Shown here piece by piece: positions 32,421-43,749 of a stretch of DNA of 64,000 nucleotides (within the stretch, counting starts at the first letter, position 1; every line of letters starts with the position of its first letter). The stretch comes from Pleurostoma richardsiae (Eukaryota; Ascomycota; Sordariomycetes; Calosphaeriales; Pleurostomataceae). A program made the position numbers and the translations under genes. The notes beneath the pieces are model-generated. The model saw nothing but the letters and a program-made list of their open reading frames with translations, searched no databases and was not told where the DNA came from. The DNA is taken from the NCBI GenBank assembly GCA_030052745.1, contig JANBVO010000015.1, forward strand, positions 248,001 to 312,000, given 5' to 3'.

Positions 32421-34345
32421 ATGGCCGTCACAGCGGGAGATAACAAAGTTCTCAGCCCCACTGTAGTTGCGGACAGTGGGAGTAGTTCTGAAAACGAGAG
32501 AATCCTCTCGACAGGAGAAGAGCCTAACCGCAACTTTGGGAAAAAGTCATTCCTGTCCTGGTTCGACATCAATGATGGTCCCCTTGAGCGGCGCCTCATA
32601 TTGAAGTTGGACTTTTTTATACTCAGCTATGCTTTCATCGGATTCTGGGTAAGCCTCTCTGGCCCTTCATGCAGTTTTGTCTATGCTTGCGCTGACAAAA
32701 CATGGCTAGATCTTGTACATTGACCGAGGAATTCTTGCCAACGCATATGTTAGCGGCATGAGAGAAGGTAACCTTCAGTCTAACCCTGATAATGGAACTC
32801 ATTCTGATACGGTGCGTGCGACTCCTAGATTTGCACCTCTTTGGTAATCAGCTTGTCCAGTTGGGTTCGGTATTCAGTGCTGGATATTGCATGTAAGGCA
32901 TCTACTCAAGACACACTAGCTGTATCTGGCCATTGGTTAACGACAAGTCAGTTCGATGATTCCAGCAACCCTTCTGGTGACCAAATATCCCGCTCAATAC
33001 GTGATCCCGATAAGCATGACCATCTGGGGCGTGTTCACCCTGCTATGCTATCGAGCTCAGAGTTTCAGCGAGCTCGCAGGATACCGTTTCCTGATAGGAA
33101 TTCTGGAAGGTATTTTCCTGACACTCTCAGCCTGCATTTCTGCCATTTCATTGACTGACTTGGTAGGTCCGTACTTCTGCTCTATTCACTACGTGCTGGG
33201 GAGTTGGTAAGTTGTTGCAGTGCCTGCCACCGCTCAATCTGGTGCGCTCATAAGTCACCCTTTCTAGGTATCGCAGCGACGAACTTGTCCGACGCGCTGG
33301 AATATTCTATGTGTCCTCCGGTGTGGGTACCATGACTACTGGCCTGCTGTCAGCACGCATCTACCAGTCCTTGGATGGTGCCTTGGGCCACGCAGGTTGG
33401 CGCTGGATGTACATCGTGGCATCGGCTATGACCTTTCCTATCGCGGCATGGGGTCTGGCTAGCTTCCCAGGAACTCCAAAGGACGGAAAGCGATGGTACT
33501 TTACAGACGAGGAGTTTGAGCTAGCCAAGCAGCGCATGGCTCTAGAAGGCCGCCTGAGCCCCAAGGGGTTGACCCTATCGCTCACTTCGGTGAAGAGATT
33601 CCTCGGACGTTGGCACTTCTGGGTGCTAGTGCCGTGGAACATCATGTGGCTGATGGGATACGAGAGTCAGATCACCGGCGGACCTACACTCTGGCTGAAG
33701 AGTAACACGCAGTACTCTGTCGTGCAGGTCAACAACTACACGGTGAGTCCTGACCTTTCTAGGTGGAAGAAAGATCCTCGGGTTTCCTAACCGAGTAATG
33801 CGCAGGCGATTGCCCCGAGTATTGGCATTCTTTTCACGTTTTCTTTTGCGTGGATTGTCGACAAAGGTGGCCGAAAAGCCATTGTGCCGTTGATCGGAAC
33901 GGTCTGCAGTCTCCATTTCATCGCCAAGTTCGCCTGGCTGTTATACGACCGCACCAGCTTCAGCTACAAGTGGTAGGTCTAGCTCGAAATGCTGTTCTCG
34001 CATCTCTCTCTCGTCTAACCATGGCCTAGGTTTGCTGTGGCTATCAGCTACATCGAAGTGTCCCTTTCGCCCATCAACTATAGCGTGGCCAATCTCGCGT
34101 GTGCGGCAGATGCCGAAGAGCGGGCTTTTGTGGTGAGCTCCATGCTCGCGATCAGCACTGCGTTCGGTGTCTGGGTGCCGCTTCTCGCGTTTCCAACGGT
34201 GCAGGCACCACGGTTCTTCAGGGGCTACGTGATGGAGTCAGTCATGCAGGTGACTTACTTCTCATGGACGTGCTTCGTGGTGTGGTTCTCTGCACGTGAA
34301 CAGCGTAAGAAGGATGAGAAAGCACAGGAGCAATCGGACAGTTAG
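32421..34345 (+). CDS. MFS anion:cation symporter, Liz1/Dal5-like
   Basis: Predicted plasma-membrane uptake carrier in the allantoate/pantothenate/nicotinate (ACS) subgroup. ATG 32421; the first exon runs to 32648. Introns follow near 32649-32707, 32814-32859, 32893-32948, 33110-33166, 33209-33268, 33742-33806 and 33976-34029; stop 34345, about 475 aa. Seen: LERRLILKLDFFILSYAFIG, ILYIDRGILANAYVSGMREG, LVQLGSVFSAGYC, LVTKYPAQYVIPISMTIWG, the GWRWMYIVASAM helix, SFPGTPKDGKRWYFTDEEFE in the central loop and FAVAISYIEVSLSPINYSVA late in the protein. The acceptor before PYFCSIHYVLGSWYRSDEL (33166) restores the family-like run. Neighbouring monooxygenases suggest it imports their substrate. Confidence 0.9.
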
Positions 34346-35200
34346 AAGACAGAGTTTTTCTGCACACTTGCCGGCATTGGCGACCCCTCTCGCTAAAGGT
34401 TATATTGGACTGTAGCGCGTCTTTAGAGACCTGTACGGATTCTTCGAGATCTTGTTGTAGTATCTTAATCGCATGGAAGATTATGATGAAGCTCTCAAAA
34501 ATCGTTCTAATAGGCCAGATAGTTTAAAAAGCTTTTCTACTTTCAAATATGAGTACGCCGTCTCTCCATCATGTCTCAGTTTACTTGCGTCTGGTGTAGA
34601 GTGAAGTTTTAAGCTGACATCGGTCAGCAATGTCCACCATCAACGAAGACCCGTTAGGTGTGTGTACTTTGCAGTCAATGGGTAGATCATGCTATCGCCG
34701 AACTCGGTGATGCTCCTACTGGCGTTGCCGAGGACCGTTGATGGCGCGATAATTAAGCAAACGACGTCAACCGACCCATGCTCGAAGACGCTCGATAGGG
34801 ACACTCGCCCCGAGTTGCGGGGAGCATAGCGGATGGCGCCATTAGATTCTACGGAGACTCATTTGATAAGGGAAGAGCCGTCGCCATCGCGGACCAGCAC
34901 TAACCTCGCGATGGCCGCAAGTAGCATCGGGGTTAAGAGAAAGAACGGTAGTCTGTCTAGCAGTGGTAATCTGGCTTGTTTGACGTGCAATAGTAGATAT
35001 CAGTCCCTATTAGCCATTCAGGATCAGCTAGGATCAGTAGCACGTCAGACGCAGTGCTCCACCACCACGAACGAAACCATAGCGAGCCTGAGGCCGCTGG
35101 CTCTCACAGCTCAAGTCCTGATTCGAGTCGCAATTACCTGTCTCCCGTCTCTCGAAAGGACTAAACACGCCCATCACTTCCTGCCAGGCAGATTATCACT
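34346..35200. other. Intergenic and promoter of the luciferase-like monooxygenase
   Basis: About 0.85 kb. A frame at 34833-35258 overlaps the next gene's start in another frame and has no domain; rejected as a gene. Confidence 0.6.
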
Positions 35201-37000
35201 ATGTCTTCGAAGGACTCACCACTCCCAACAGGCCATGCGCTACCACTTGAGATCTTGAAAGGTGAGGTGACGGGCGAGCGCAAGTATGGATTGGATACAT
35301 CTGGCAACAAGAAGCGGATATTGCTCAATGCCTTTGACATGAACGGCGTTGGACACATAAGGTGCCATTCCAGTCTTCCTCAATCCGGCCTTCACCATTT
35401 CCGGGCTAACGACTCATTACAGTGTTGGCCAGTGGCAGAACCCCGAAGACAAAAGCTCCCAGAAGAATAGACTGCCATACTGGATCGAGCTTGCCAAGCT
35501 ACTAGAGAAGGGGAAGTTCAATGCCCTGTTTCTGGGTGAGTGAGCAGCATTGCTACCCGGATTCTGTCCACCATTCTAACAAATGGGATCTCAGCGGACA
35601 ACTTTGGATCACACGACACGTACCAAGGAAGCCATGCTCCAGCAATTAAGGCGGGCACCCAGTGGCCGCTATATGATCCCTTTGTGGTATGTTATGCAAT
35701 CTAACGCTCTCGGCACCTTTCCAGCTTAATCTTACTCTCGCAAGATTGTCTCCGCTATGGCCGCGGTCACCCAGAGCCTCGCTTTCGGGATCACGGCCTG
35801 CACGACGTTCGAGCCACCGTTTCTCCTTGCGAAGCGGTTCTCAACCCTAGACCATGTTACTAATGGAAGAATTGCATGGGTGAGTTTAGTCATGACCTCC
35901 CCAACTGTCACGGCCGCTGCTTTATCCTGATCCGGGCTGAAGAACATCGTCACCTCTTGGAGCGACAACGCTGCACGGGCCATGGGACTCGATAAGCTAC
36001 CTGAGCATGACTTGAGATACGAGATGGCGGATGAGTATCTCACCCTTGCTTACAAGTGAGCGAATAACCGTAGATAATAAGCCGGAACGCGGAACTAATC
36101 TGCTCTAGACTCTGGGAGAGCTCGTGGGCGGATGGTGCCGTTCTCAAGGACCCCGGGACTCACACTTATACGGACCCCTCAAAGGTTCGCAAAATCGTCC
36201 ATGAGGGCCGCTTCTTCCGGTCAGAAAGCGCCCACCAGGTCGATCCCAGTCCGCAGCGCACTCCGCTGCTGTTCCAGGCCGGTATGTCTCCGGCCGGCTC
36301 CGCCTTTGCCGCCAAGCATGCAGAGTGCATCTTCGTCGGTGGACCAAACCCAGCTTTCGTGGAAAACAATATCCGCAAGACGCGCGAGCTGGCCGCTGCG
36401 CAGGGTCGTAATCCGTACGACCTCAAGTTCTTTGTGCAATTCACACCTGTTCTCGGTGAGACGGACGAGGAGGCACGAGAGAAGTATGAGCGGTACAAAC
36501 GATACGCCGATCTCGACGGTGGCCTCGCCATGTTCGGCGGCATTACCGGCATAGACGTCAGCGCGTTCCCATGGGATGAGGAGTTCCCAACTGATCCGGA
36601 GCATCCCCTGGTAAAGAACCTGACCCCAAACCAGCGACAGAGGCTCCTCGCGCGTCCTCAAGGGTACGAACGGTGGACACCCCGCACGCTGGCGGAGGAC
36701 CGGGCGATCGGCGGGAGTGGAAACTTCAAAATCGGGAGCGGGAAGACAGTCGCAGACGAGCTTGAGAAGTGGATCACGGAGGCAGACGTGGACGGCTTCA
36801 ACCTTGGGCATGTGGTCGTCCCTGGTGCATGGGAGGATGTCATCAAGTACCTGATCCCAGAATTGGAAAAGCGAGGCTGGCTGGGAAGCGGCGACTACGC
36901 CGTCCCTGGCGGAACGGCTAGAGAGAACCTTTACAGCACACCGGGGGATTCATTTCTACGTCCGAGTCACCCTGGTGCTCAGTTGAAGTTCAAGGTGTAG
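35201..37000 (+). CDS. Flavin-dependent monooxygenase, luciferase-like (NtaA/SnaA/DszA type)
   Basis: Predicted FMNH2-dependent monooxygenase of the nitrilotriacetate / dibenzothiophene-sulfone / dimethyl-sulfide type, cleaving C-N or C-S bonds. ATG 35201; six exons with junctions after HI(S) at 35361, after LFL near 35535, after DPFV near 35682, after RIAW near 35880 and in LAYK near 36057; stop 37000, about 470 aa. Seen: KRILLNAFDMNGVGHI, GQWQNPEDKS, LPYWIELAKLLEKGKFNALF, ADNFGSHDTYQGS, SLAFGITACTTFEPPFLLAKR, NIVTSWSDNAARAMGLD, HEGRFFRSES and the flavin-site QAGMSPAGSAFAAKHAECIF. It ends in a family-like GHVVVPGAWEDVIKYLIPEL. The gene is convergent with the amine oxidase 170 bp away. These enzymes need a flavin reductase; none is visible in the window. 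Confidence 0.93.
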
Positions 37001-37170
37001 CCTTGGGTCATTCAGTCCGGGGTGACATCTCATCTATATATGTCGCTGCTAGGAGGTAACCGTGGCGGATTAGGACCCCGTTTGCCATGGAATAACCCGT
37101 GGAGTTAAAGCGGGACCATCTCGCTCGATCTTCGATAAGACTCCTTAAAACAATACTGCCGTTACGTACT

Positions 37171-39044
37171 TCATCTGGATCGACCAAGGTTTCGAGAGCC
37201 GTCGGGTCCTTCCTCGAGTCCGTTGCGCCTGGGAGCGTCATTGCGCCAACGCCAATATTGGCGCATATACGATGAGCTTTTGTCCCCATGTTCGAGTATG
37301 TCTGCAGCATGCTGCAGGGAGGTAACCCCGGGTCAGCCAATGTACCTAAGACATCACGTACTCGTACCGAGGGTGGTTTGCTCACCTTGCCAAGCACTGG
37401 TAAAAATTTGGCGCCATGTCCGCTGCCACCGGTACAGACGAAGACAGAATTGTCGGCATATGTCGGCACGTAGTCGATCTACAACGACAACCGTTAAGCG
37501 CTGCTAGAATTTGTAGGGTTATTATTAGAACTCACCACAAAAGAATTGTCCAGCGAGTCGGTATACCAACAGAGCTTCGTAGAGTGAAATGGAGCATCGC
37601 GAAATTCAGGCAGGAAGATCGAGACGAAGGTCTTAATCGGGTCTACGGCGGCATGGGGGACGATGCGGGACTCATTTGGCAGTAAGGGCACAGACCATAG
37701 ACCATTCTGGGTGAAAGGAGTAGACTCCGGAGCTGTCTGGAAGTTCGTGAACTGCGGCATGGGGAGTCAGCAGGCATCAGAGACTTAGCAGGGTATACTA
37801 TGCTTACCTTAACTCCGCGGTAGCCGATCTTGACTAAACCCTCAGGCGTTCTGGGAAAGACGTACACGCTGCCAGTGTCCTTGCCGTCGCTGGTGCGAGC
37901 GGCGCTCTTCCAGGTTATGACCGGAAACCGCTTCGGCGAGTATTTGTCCCACAACTCGGTGTCTTTCTTGTCGATCTGGAATGTGACTACGCTACCCGCC
38001 GATGACTCGAGATGGTATGACAATTCCGGAAGCAACTGCGTGGAGAAGGAGCCAGCTGCTCAGAGGTGCGCAGAGGTGCGCGGGTCAGCCGTGAAGTAGG
38101 AAAGTGTTGGGGCCGACACTCACCAGCAATGACGACAACGTCAGCGCTGTGTGACATGCCGTCCTTGGTCTTCAAGCCAGCCGCCCGTTTTCCACCTGAG
38201 GATCCAGCGCTTTCCTCCAAAAGCGACTCAAAGGCACCCTCTTCGGGACCGAACCGGAAAACTACTCCTTTCGACACAGCAGCTCCGTAGAAGTGAGAAC
38301 ACGCCTCGCTAGACCTCGTGAACCCGGCAAGTGAGTCTAGGACAGCCTCGAAAGTCTCGTGGTCAGATGATCCTGGGATCTCGAATTCGAGGAGCTTAGG
38401 ATCCCAGCCCTGACCCGTAGCACGTTGCCGGTCCACAGGATCGCTCTTCACAAACTGCGTGTCCCGCAGCCCGTCGCGCTCCATGTTGGCTAGCGTCTCC
38501 TTCTCTAGTGCTCCAAGCTGACTTGTGGGTTGCACGCGGAGCATACCGCAGCCAACAAAGAGGTCATGGTCACCTCTTTCGTCGCCCACCTCCGACAGTC
38601 CCTTGCGGTGCTGGTTCACTGACAGCCAACCTTGACGACTCTCCAGCGCCAGTCGCTGATAATGAATCTTTGTTCCGTACGACGCTCGAAACTTAATAGG
38701 CTTTGGTCAGTTGATCTCCTATAAGACAGTATCCTATAAGACAGTATTCAAGAACGGACGGACAATCTTGTTATGGTCGACAGATGCTGCTTGAATCAGG
38801 TTATCTCCACCTGGCTGGTACCCTGTCTGGTCGTAACGATATCGATCGAAAACGGTGACGTCGTAGTCTAGAAGAGCTCAATCTACGTCCTTTATCCCGT
38901 GGAGTACACCACTAACTTCTCTCACGAAGAGCCAGGGCCAGCGAAAGCCCAAATATGCCAGCTGTATCACAGGTTAGAGCAGGAGCTTCGTTGCGGGGAG
39001 CTGTACACACCACCAACGATGGCTACCGACTTTCGATCACTCAT
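37171..39044 (-). CDS. FAD-dependent amine oxidase, fructosyl-amino-acid/sarcosine-oxidase type
   Basis: Predicted D-amino-acid-oxidase-fold flavoenzyme, closest by motif pattern to fungal fructosyl-amine (Amadori) and N-methyl-amino-acid oxidases, releasing H2O2. Start ATG 39044: exon 1 MSDRKSVAIVG is spliced (GTGTACAG donor, CAACCTG-type branch) to AGIFGLSLALALRER, restoring GxGxxG. Next comes NYDVTVFDRYRYDQTGYQPG, then SVDHNKI joined to FRASYGTKIHYQRLALE. Covalent-flavin region: DSLDNSFVV, then CTGGSGHGAKFLPVLGK, and the last exon HAADILEHGDKS through RNLGRSR with stop at 37171-37173. The intron joining NKI to FRAS has a weak GTCCGT donor and contains a 15-bp tandem duplication (38717-38731, 38732-38746). 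A paralogue lies at 59404-61059. Confidence 0.88.
38717..38746. repeat. 15-bp tandem duplication inside an intron
   Basis: TCCTATAAGACAGTA occurs twice in direct succession within an intron of the amine-oxidase gene. Confidence 0.9.
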
Positions 39045-40173
39045 TGTAACGTGTAAGAGAGTGGACGTGCCAATTGCCGGAAGTTGCACGAGAAGGCCAG
39101 GCACAACTGTGTTGACGGTACCTGCGGGCCAAGAAAAGGGTGATTGACACCAAAAGGAGAGCTACGCCGAGGCCGCAATAACCAAATCCTGCATGACTCA
39201 ATGCTATTGCCCATCAAGGTTGGCTTCCCACCTTCCATGTCAGGCTAGGAAGAGACGAGGAAGCGGAAGAAGCGAAAAACGGAGCAAGGTGAGATAGGCT
39301 CATCCTCTTAGGCAGGCAAACATGGCAGAGCTGCTCCTCTCCAGGCCGGGATTACTACGGGCCTACGGTGCGCGGAAGTGGGGAGGTGTCTCCAGCGGCC
39401 GGTGTAGGCGGACCTGCTCCGGGCCCGGGAACGCCGCCAGACCGTCTCGTGGGTTGAACATGTCAATTGATTAGCGCGATAACGAGCCACGGTGCTACAG
39501 TAACGAAGCTGTGAATAAGGAGAGTGGTGCTGTACTGCTGGCCCTTGTGGTCCTTGTGGGTTCGGCCCATTGTGCCTGACCGAGGACATGATCAGGAGGA
39601 AAAGACCAACGGCACTGTCGATTCTGAAAGACTGAAAAGCTGACCTGAATGCATCAGTGGCTGCTTTAAACACTGCTACCCCCGATCAGTTGCACTCCCT
39701 GCGCTAGAGTCAACCGACCGCTGTCCCGCCAGCTCTTCTCCAATTTAGCTGAGAAGAGGCATCACGAGCACGCAGCCTTGGATGTAACCAAACCTCAACC
39801 CCGCATCCTCGGATTTCCAGGTTCACGTACAATGCCGTAGAAGCGCCCCATTCAAGTATCAGCGCTTCTACGCGTGCGGGGATGGAGATCATCGTCCTCC
39901 GGCACGACCGCGATTTCCCTCATATTGTTCGATTAGGAGCAGGATGAGCTTGCAGTTCGAATAGCTCATGATGCCTCCTTTGACTGGATGGAAAAACCTG
40001 GACCGTTGGCAATATCGAGCCGTGGATCACCAGAGGTTTATAGGCTCAGGGCTCGGCGCATCATCTTTCAGACGCTGGCATGCTCTTAAAGTGCCCCGTC
40101 TCCTTCTCTATCATCCCCGCAGGAATATCAGGTATTAGTGAATTAGCATTGATGTCCATGGAGTCCAATCAAA
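39045..40173. promoter_or_regulatory. Divergent promoter region, amine oxidase and alpha-galactosidase
   Basis: About 1.1 kb between opposing start codons. Overlapping short frames on both strands; no recognisable gene or repeat. Confidence 0.6.
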
Positions 40174-42109
40174 ATGGCCATATCATCTAGAATACTTGGT
40201 CTTCTGTATATCGCCGTGGCGATTTCTATATGGTCCGCATGGGCAAAGAATGTTAGGACTGCCACGCCGCTGATGGGCTGGAACAGCTACAACTACTACA
40301 ACTGTTTTCCTAACGAAAGCATCATCACGGAAAATGCTGAAGGTCTCGTCAGCCTTGGCCTGGCGAAGCTCGGGTACATTTACGTCACGCCGGACTGCGG
40401 ATGGGACGCGAATGCTCGGGATGCCGATGGCCGACTCCGTTGGAACGAGACACTCTTCCCATCCGGAGGTGGGAAGGTCCTGGGCGACTTCCTTCACGGC
40501 CTTGGGCTGAAGTTCGGAGTCTACTCCGGCGGAGGGTATCTGCAATGCGGGTCCACGGACCTGCCGGCTTCCCTGGGTATGTTCTCTTCCATAAAAGGAT
40601 CGCAGTCAAACTCATATCCGAGAATAGACTATGAAATCATGGATGCAGATACCTTCGCAAGCTGGGGTGCAGATGCTCTTAAGTCGGTTTGGTGGCCTCT
40701 CATGCGACTGAAGGAACGCTCTCGCTGATGCGTCTGCAGATACGACAACTGTTACCCCGATTCGCCTGATGTTATGGTCGACTATACCTCACCGGGGTCC
40801 ACGTCCCCATCACGGTTCCAGACCATGGCAGACGCCATCGACAACACTTCAAGGGATACTGTTTACCAGGTCTGCCAGTGGGGAGTGGGCACCGACGTTG
40901 GTAAATGGTTAGCGCCTTGCCTACCAATACTTCTTCACTGCTAACGAGGAAGTAAGGGCTTCTAAGATCGCCGACTCATGGCGCATTAGCAACGACATCC
41001 AAAACAACTGGAAGAGCATCTGGAGGATCACCAACGAGGTGGTTCCGTACTCCAAAGTCACCAAACCAGGAGCTTACCCTGACATGGACATGCTGACGTG
41101 CGTTTGTCCCTTTGTTCACCGATTCCACGGCCTGGCGTGTCCAAGGTGCGCAAGCTGATCAACCCACGCAAACAGTGTCGGCCTCCGAGCCCTGTCGTTG
41201 GAAGAAGAGAGGTTCCACTTCGGGATGTGGGCCATAAACAAGTCGCCGCTTGTGATCGGATGCCCAATGACCACATCTCTGACACCGCGAGAGTCCTTGG
41301 AGATACTGGCCAACGCCGAAGTCATCGCCCTCAACCAGGACTCTCTGGGCGAGCAGGCCCAGCTCACCCGTCGCTACACCGAGGAGGAGTATGACATCTG
41401 GGCCGGCAATCTCTCTGGCTCGCGCCTCGTTGTCGGGATCGCGAATTGGAAGAACGACAGCCAGACTGTTTCGATAGACTTGGCTGGCGAGCTCGGTATC
41501 GCCTCCGCCAGAGCTACAGATGTCTGGGCGTCCGAAGACATTGGCCGTATTCAAAAGTCCTACACCGCGGTCTTGGCTGGCCATCAGCTACAACTCCTGG
41601 TCTTGTCAGACGTCGTGAAGGCAAGTACGGTATGGAAGTCGGCTGGTTACTACCTCGCAACAAACGCGACCTTGTCAGGGAACGCGGCCAAATATGCCTG
41701 CTCTAATTCTGACGATGAAAATGAGTGTCTGCCCTCGCACACAAAAGTGGTGAATATCGGGCCCGGAGCTAGTGCGGCTTCCGTGGTTGTTACCGAGGTG
41801 GCGGCTTCTTCCACGGGAGGCAAACTGCTCGGTGTCGACTTCATCAACTACGACACGGCGCTGCAGTCAGCGTGGGAGGGCGGCTCCAACACGCGGAACA
41901 TGACGATTTCCGTCAATGGCGGCGAGCCGAAACGGTGGGCTTTCCCTATCTCAGGGGGAGACTGGTACGAGACGGGTCGTCTCCTCGTCCACGTCGACGG
42001 CTTCGAAGTTGGAGGGACAAACACCGTCGAGTTCCGCGCGGTGGACGGGGGTGCAAGCAGCTGGGCACCAGACTTGGTCGGTTTTGAGATGTTAGAGAGG
42101 GCGGGGTGA
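40174..42109 (+). CDS. Secreted GH27 alpha-galactosidase with C-terminal carbohydrate-binding module
   Basis: Predicted extracellular enzyme removing terminal alpha-galactose from galacto-oligosaccharides or galactomannan. Five exons: 40174-40576, 40628-40682, 40740-40907, 40957-41097 and 41176-42109; introns of 49-78 nt. Signal peptide MAISSRILGLLYIAVAISIW. Catalytic domain: TPLMGWNSYNYYNCFPNE, YVTPDCGWDA, GLKFGVYSGGGYLQCG, DADTFASWGADALKYDNCYP (nucleophile Asp, restored only by splicing at 40683-40739), QVCQWGVG, DSWRISNDIQ (acid/base Asp) and FGMWAINKSPLVIGCPM. From about residue 440 a beta-rich CBM35-like segment follows (GKLLGVDFINYDTALQSAW to DLVGFEMLERAG). Both catalytic acids are present. 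The donor at 40683 is weak (GTCGGT), and without splicing the frame stops, so earlier impressions of a pseudogene are wrong. Confidence 0.93.
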
Positions 42110-43749
42110 GGCTATCCCGCCATCGTGTAGTCGAGGGGAGTGAGAAGATTCCTTTGTTTTTGACGAAGATGAGTCAACTTTACAGCCGAAGCGGCAAAAT
42201 CAAGGCAAATAACTGGTCGAATTGTTAGCAACGACGTGGACATTTCCTTCCAGAGGATACAATCGGCGCCACATCCTCGCGTTACTGCCTTCTGCGACAA
42301 CAAAAAGGAGAGGGCTTCACCTGTGGCGTCCATGTTGCATTGCCCGCGGAGGCGGACAAATGAACTCAAAGCGGGTAGAGCTCCGAGCCTCGTTCCACAT
42401 GTTGTATTGAAACTCACGCAGATGGAAGACCGAAGACCTTTTGTGGCGAATCAATTGGTTGTTGGTAGCAGCAGTGGAGTTGAACGGAGTGTCTCTCATG
42501 TCTCGAAGACCTACCCTCTTGATACCATACGAAGCAACTAACTCGCAAACGGCTTAACGTCTTATGCAGGATATGCTGGAGGACGGAGTAAAGTTGGTAG
42601 AGACCGGTCCGCTCTCGGGGAGTTGCCAATCAGCGGCGAGATAATGCCCTTACCAGCCATCAAGGTTCGCGTCTTACGTTCCGGCTAGTGATCCGACCTG
42701 AGAACCCCTTTGGGCTGCAAACGCTTCTCCGGTCGCGAGTCAGTGATGGATCAATATTATGACAACTCGCTGTGTCGACCTCGACTCTTTCTTTGACGAA
42801 GAATAAGGCGAACGAGGTAAAGGTGTGTATAGGGTGCACTCCAGAACCAAGCACAGGTCGATGACTATGTACTGCTGCAATAGTCGCGAGAGGCATCACC
42901 TCTCCTGGGCCAAGCATATTCCTTCGTTACACCTTGGCAAGTACATATAGTACCAAGACGACATCATCAGCTCGAACAGGGTTTCAAAGACATATTCAAG
43001 AGCCCCAGATGTGAGCTGAGCAAGGCGGGTGGGCAGGGCTAGTCAAGCTTTTGCTGCCAGGGATCCAGTGTACTTGGCGAGGTCGAGGCTCGCGTGGCGC
43101 CAGACAGAAGCTAGAGACGGGCATGTCATGCACGGCCTTACCATGCTCGGCTACTCAGTGTAGTGGTGTCATGGGGGTTTTCATCACACGTGCTCCTTCG
43201 CCCTCCTCCTCCGTCCTCCAGCTCGAGCTGCCCCGGCCGGCCTGCCTGCACAAAATGCCGCAGGGCTACGAGTAGGCTGATCCACTGCCATGGAGCCATG
43301 GGAAGCTGAGAGGCACAGAGGAGACAAAGGACGGCACACCTTCTGGAGCGGCCACGCCACAAGGGTCCACGGGCATCAGAGATTTACAGGTCCTTAGCCT
43401 ACCAGAGTTTGCCGCATTCCCGATCACTCTCAGTCTTCGTGCTGTTATAAGTCAGCCGTGCCGAGGCGTCCAAGACAGACTTGCATAAGATCTCCCTACT
43501 TACCCTCTCACCCACGGTTCTCTCCCAGAAGCGCGCTTCGTCGTGACCGTAACTCTTGCTCACGACAGGCTTCTCTCATCACAAGCCCCTAGGCCCCTAG
43601 GCTCTTCACACGCGCCTTCTACCTTGCGACAGTCGTTTCATAGTCTTCAAGTCAGCTAGCCCTCGGACACGCTTCCCTGCGCAGAGCAGTCGAAGAATAC
43701 AATTTCTACTATCGACGCGCCCTTACTAACTAGGACAGAGGACGCCACC
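42110..43749. other. Intergenic and long leader of the ZIP transporter gene
   Basis: About 1.6 kb. No gene is supported. From about 43430 the sequence is pyrimidine-rich (TCTCCC, CCCTCTCACCC), as expected for a promoter and 5' UTR of a well-expressed gene. Confidence 0.6.

Noticed and set aside
21122-39044. Secondary-metabolite biosynthetic cluster
   Set aside because: No polyketide synthase, NRPS, terpene cyclase or prenyltransferase is present; content fits catabolism better.
40174-42109. Alpha-galactosidase as a broken gene
   Set aside because: Apparent stops and frame changes vanish with four short introns; both catalytic Asp residues are restored.
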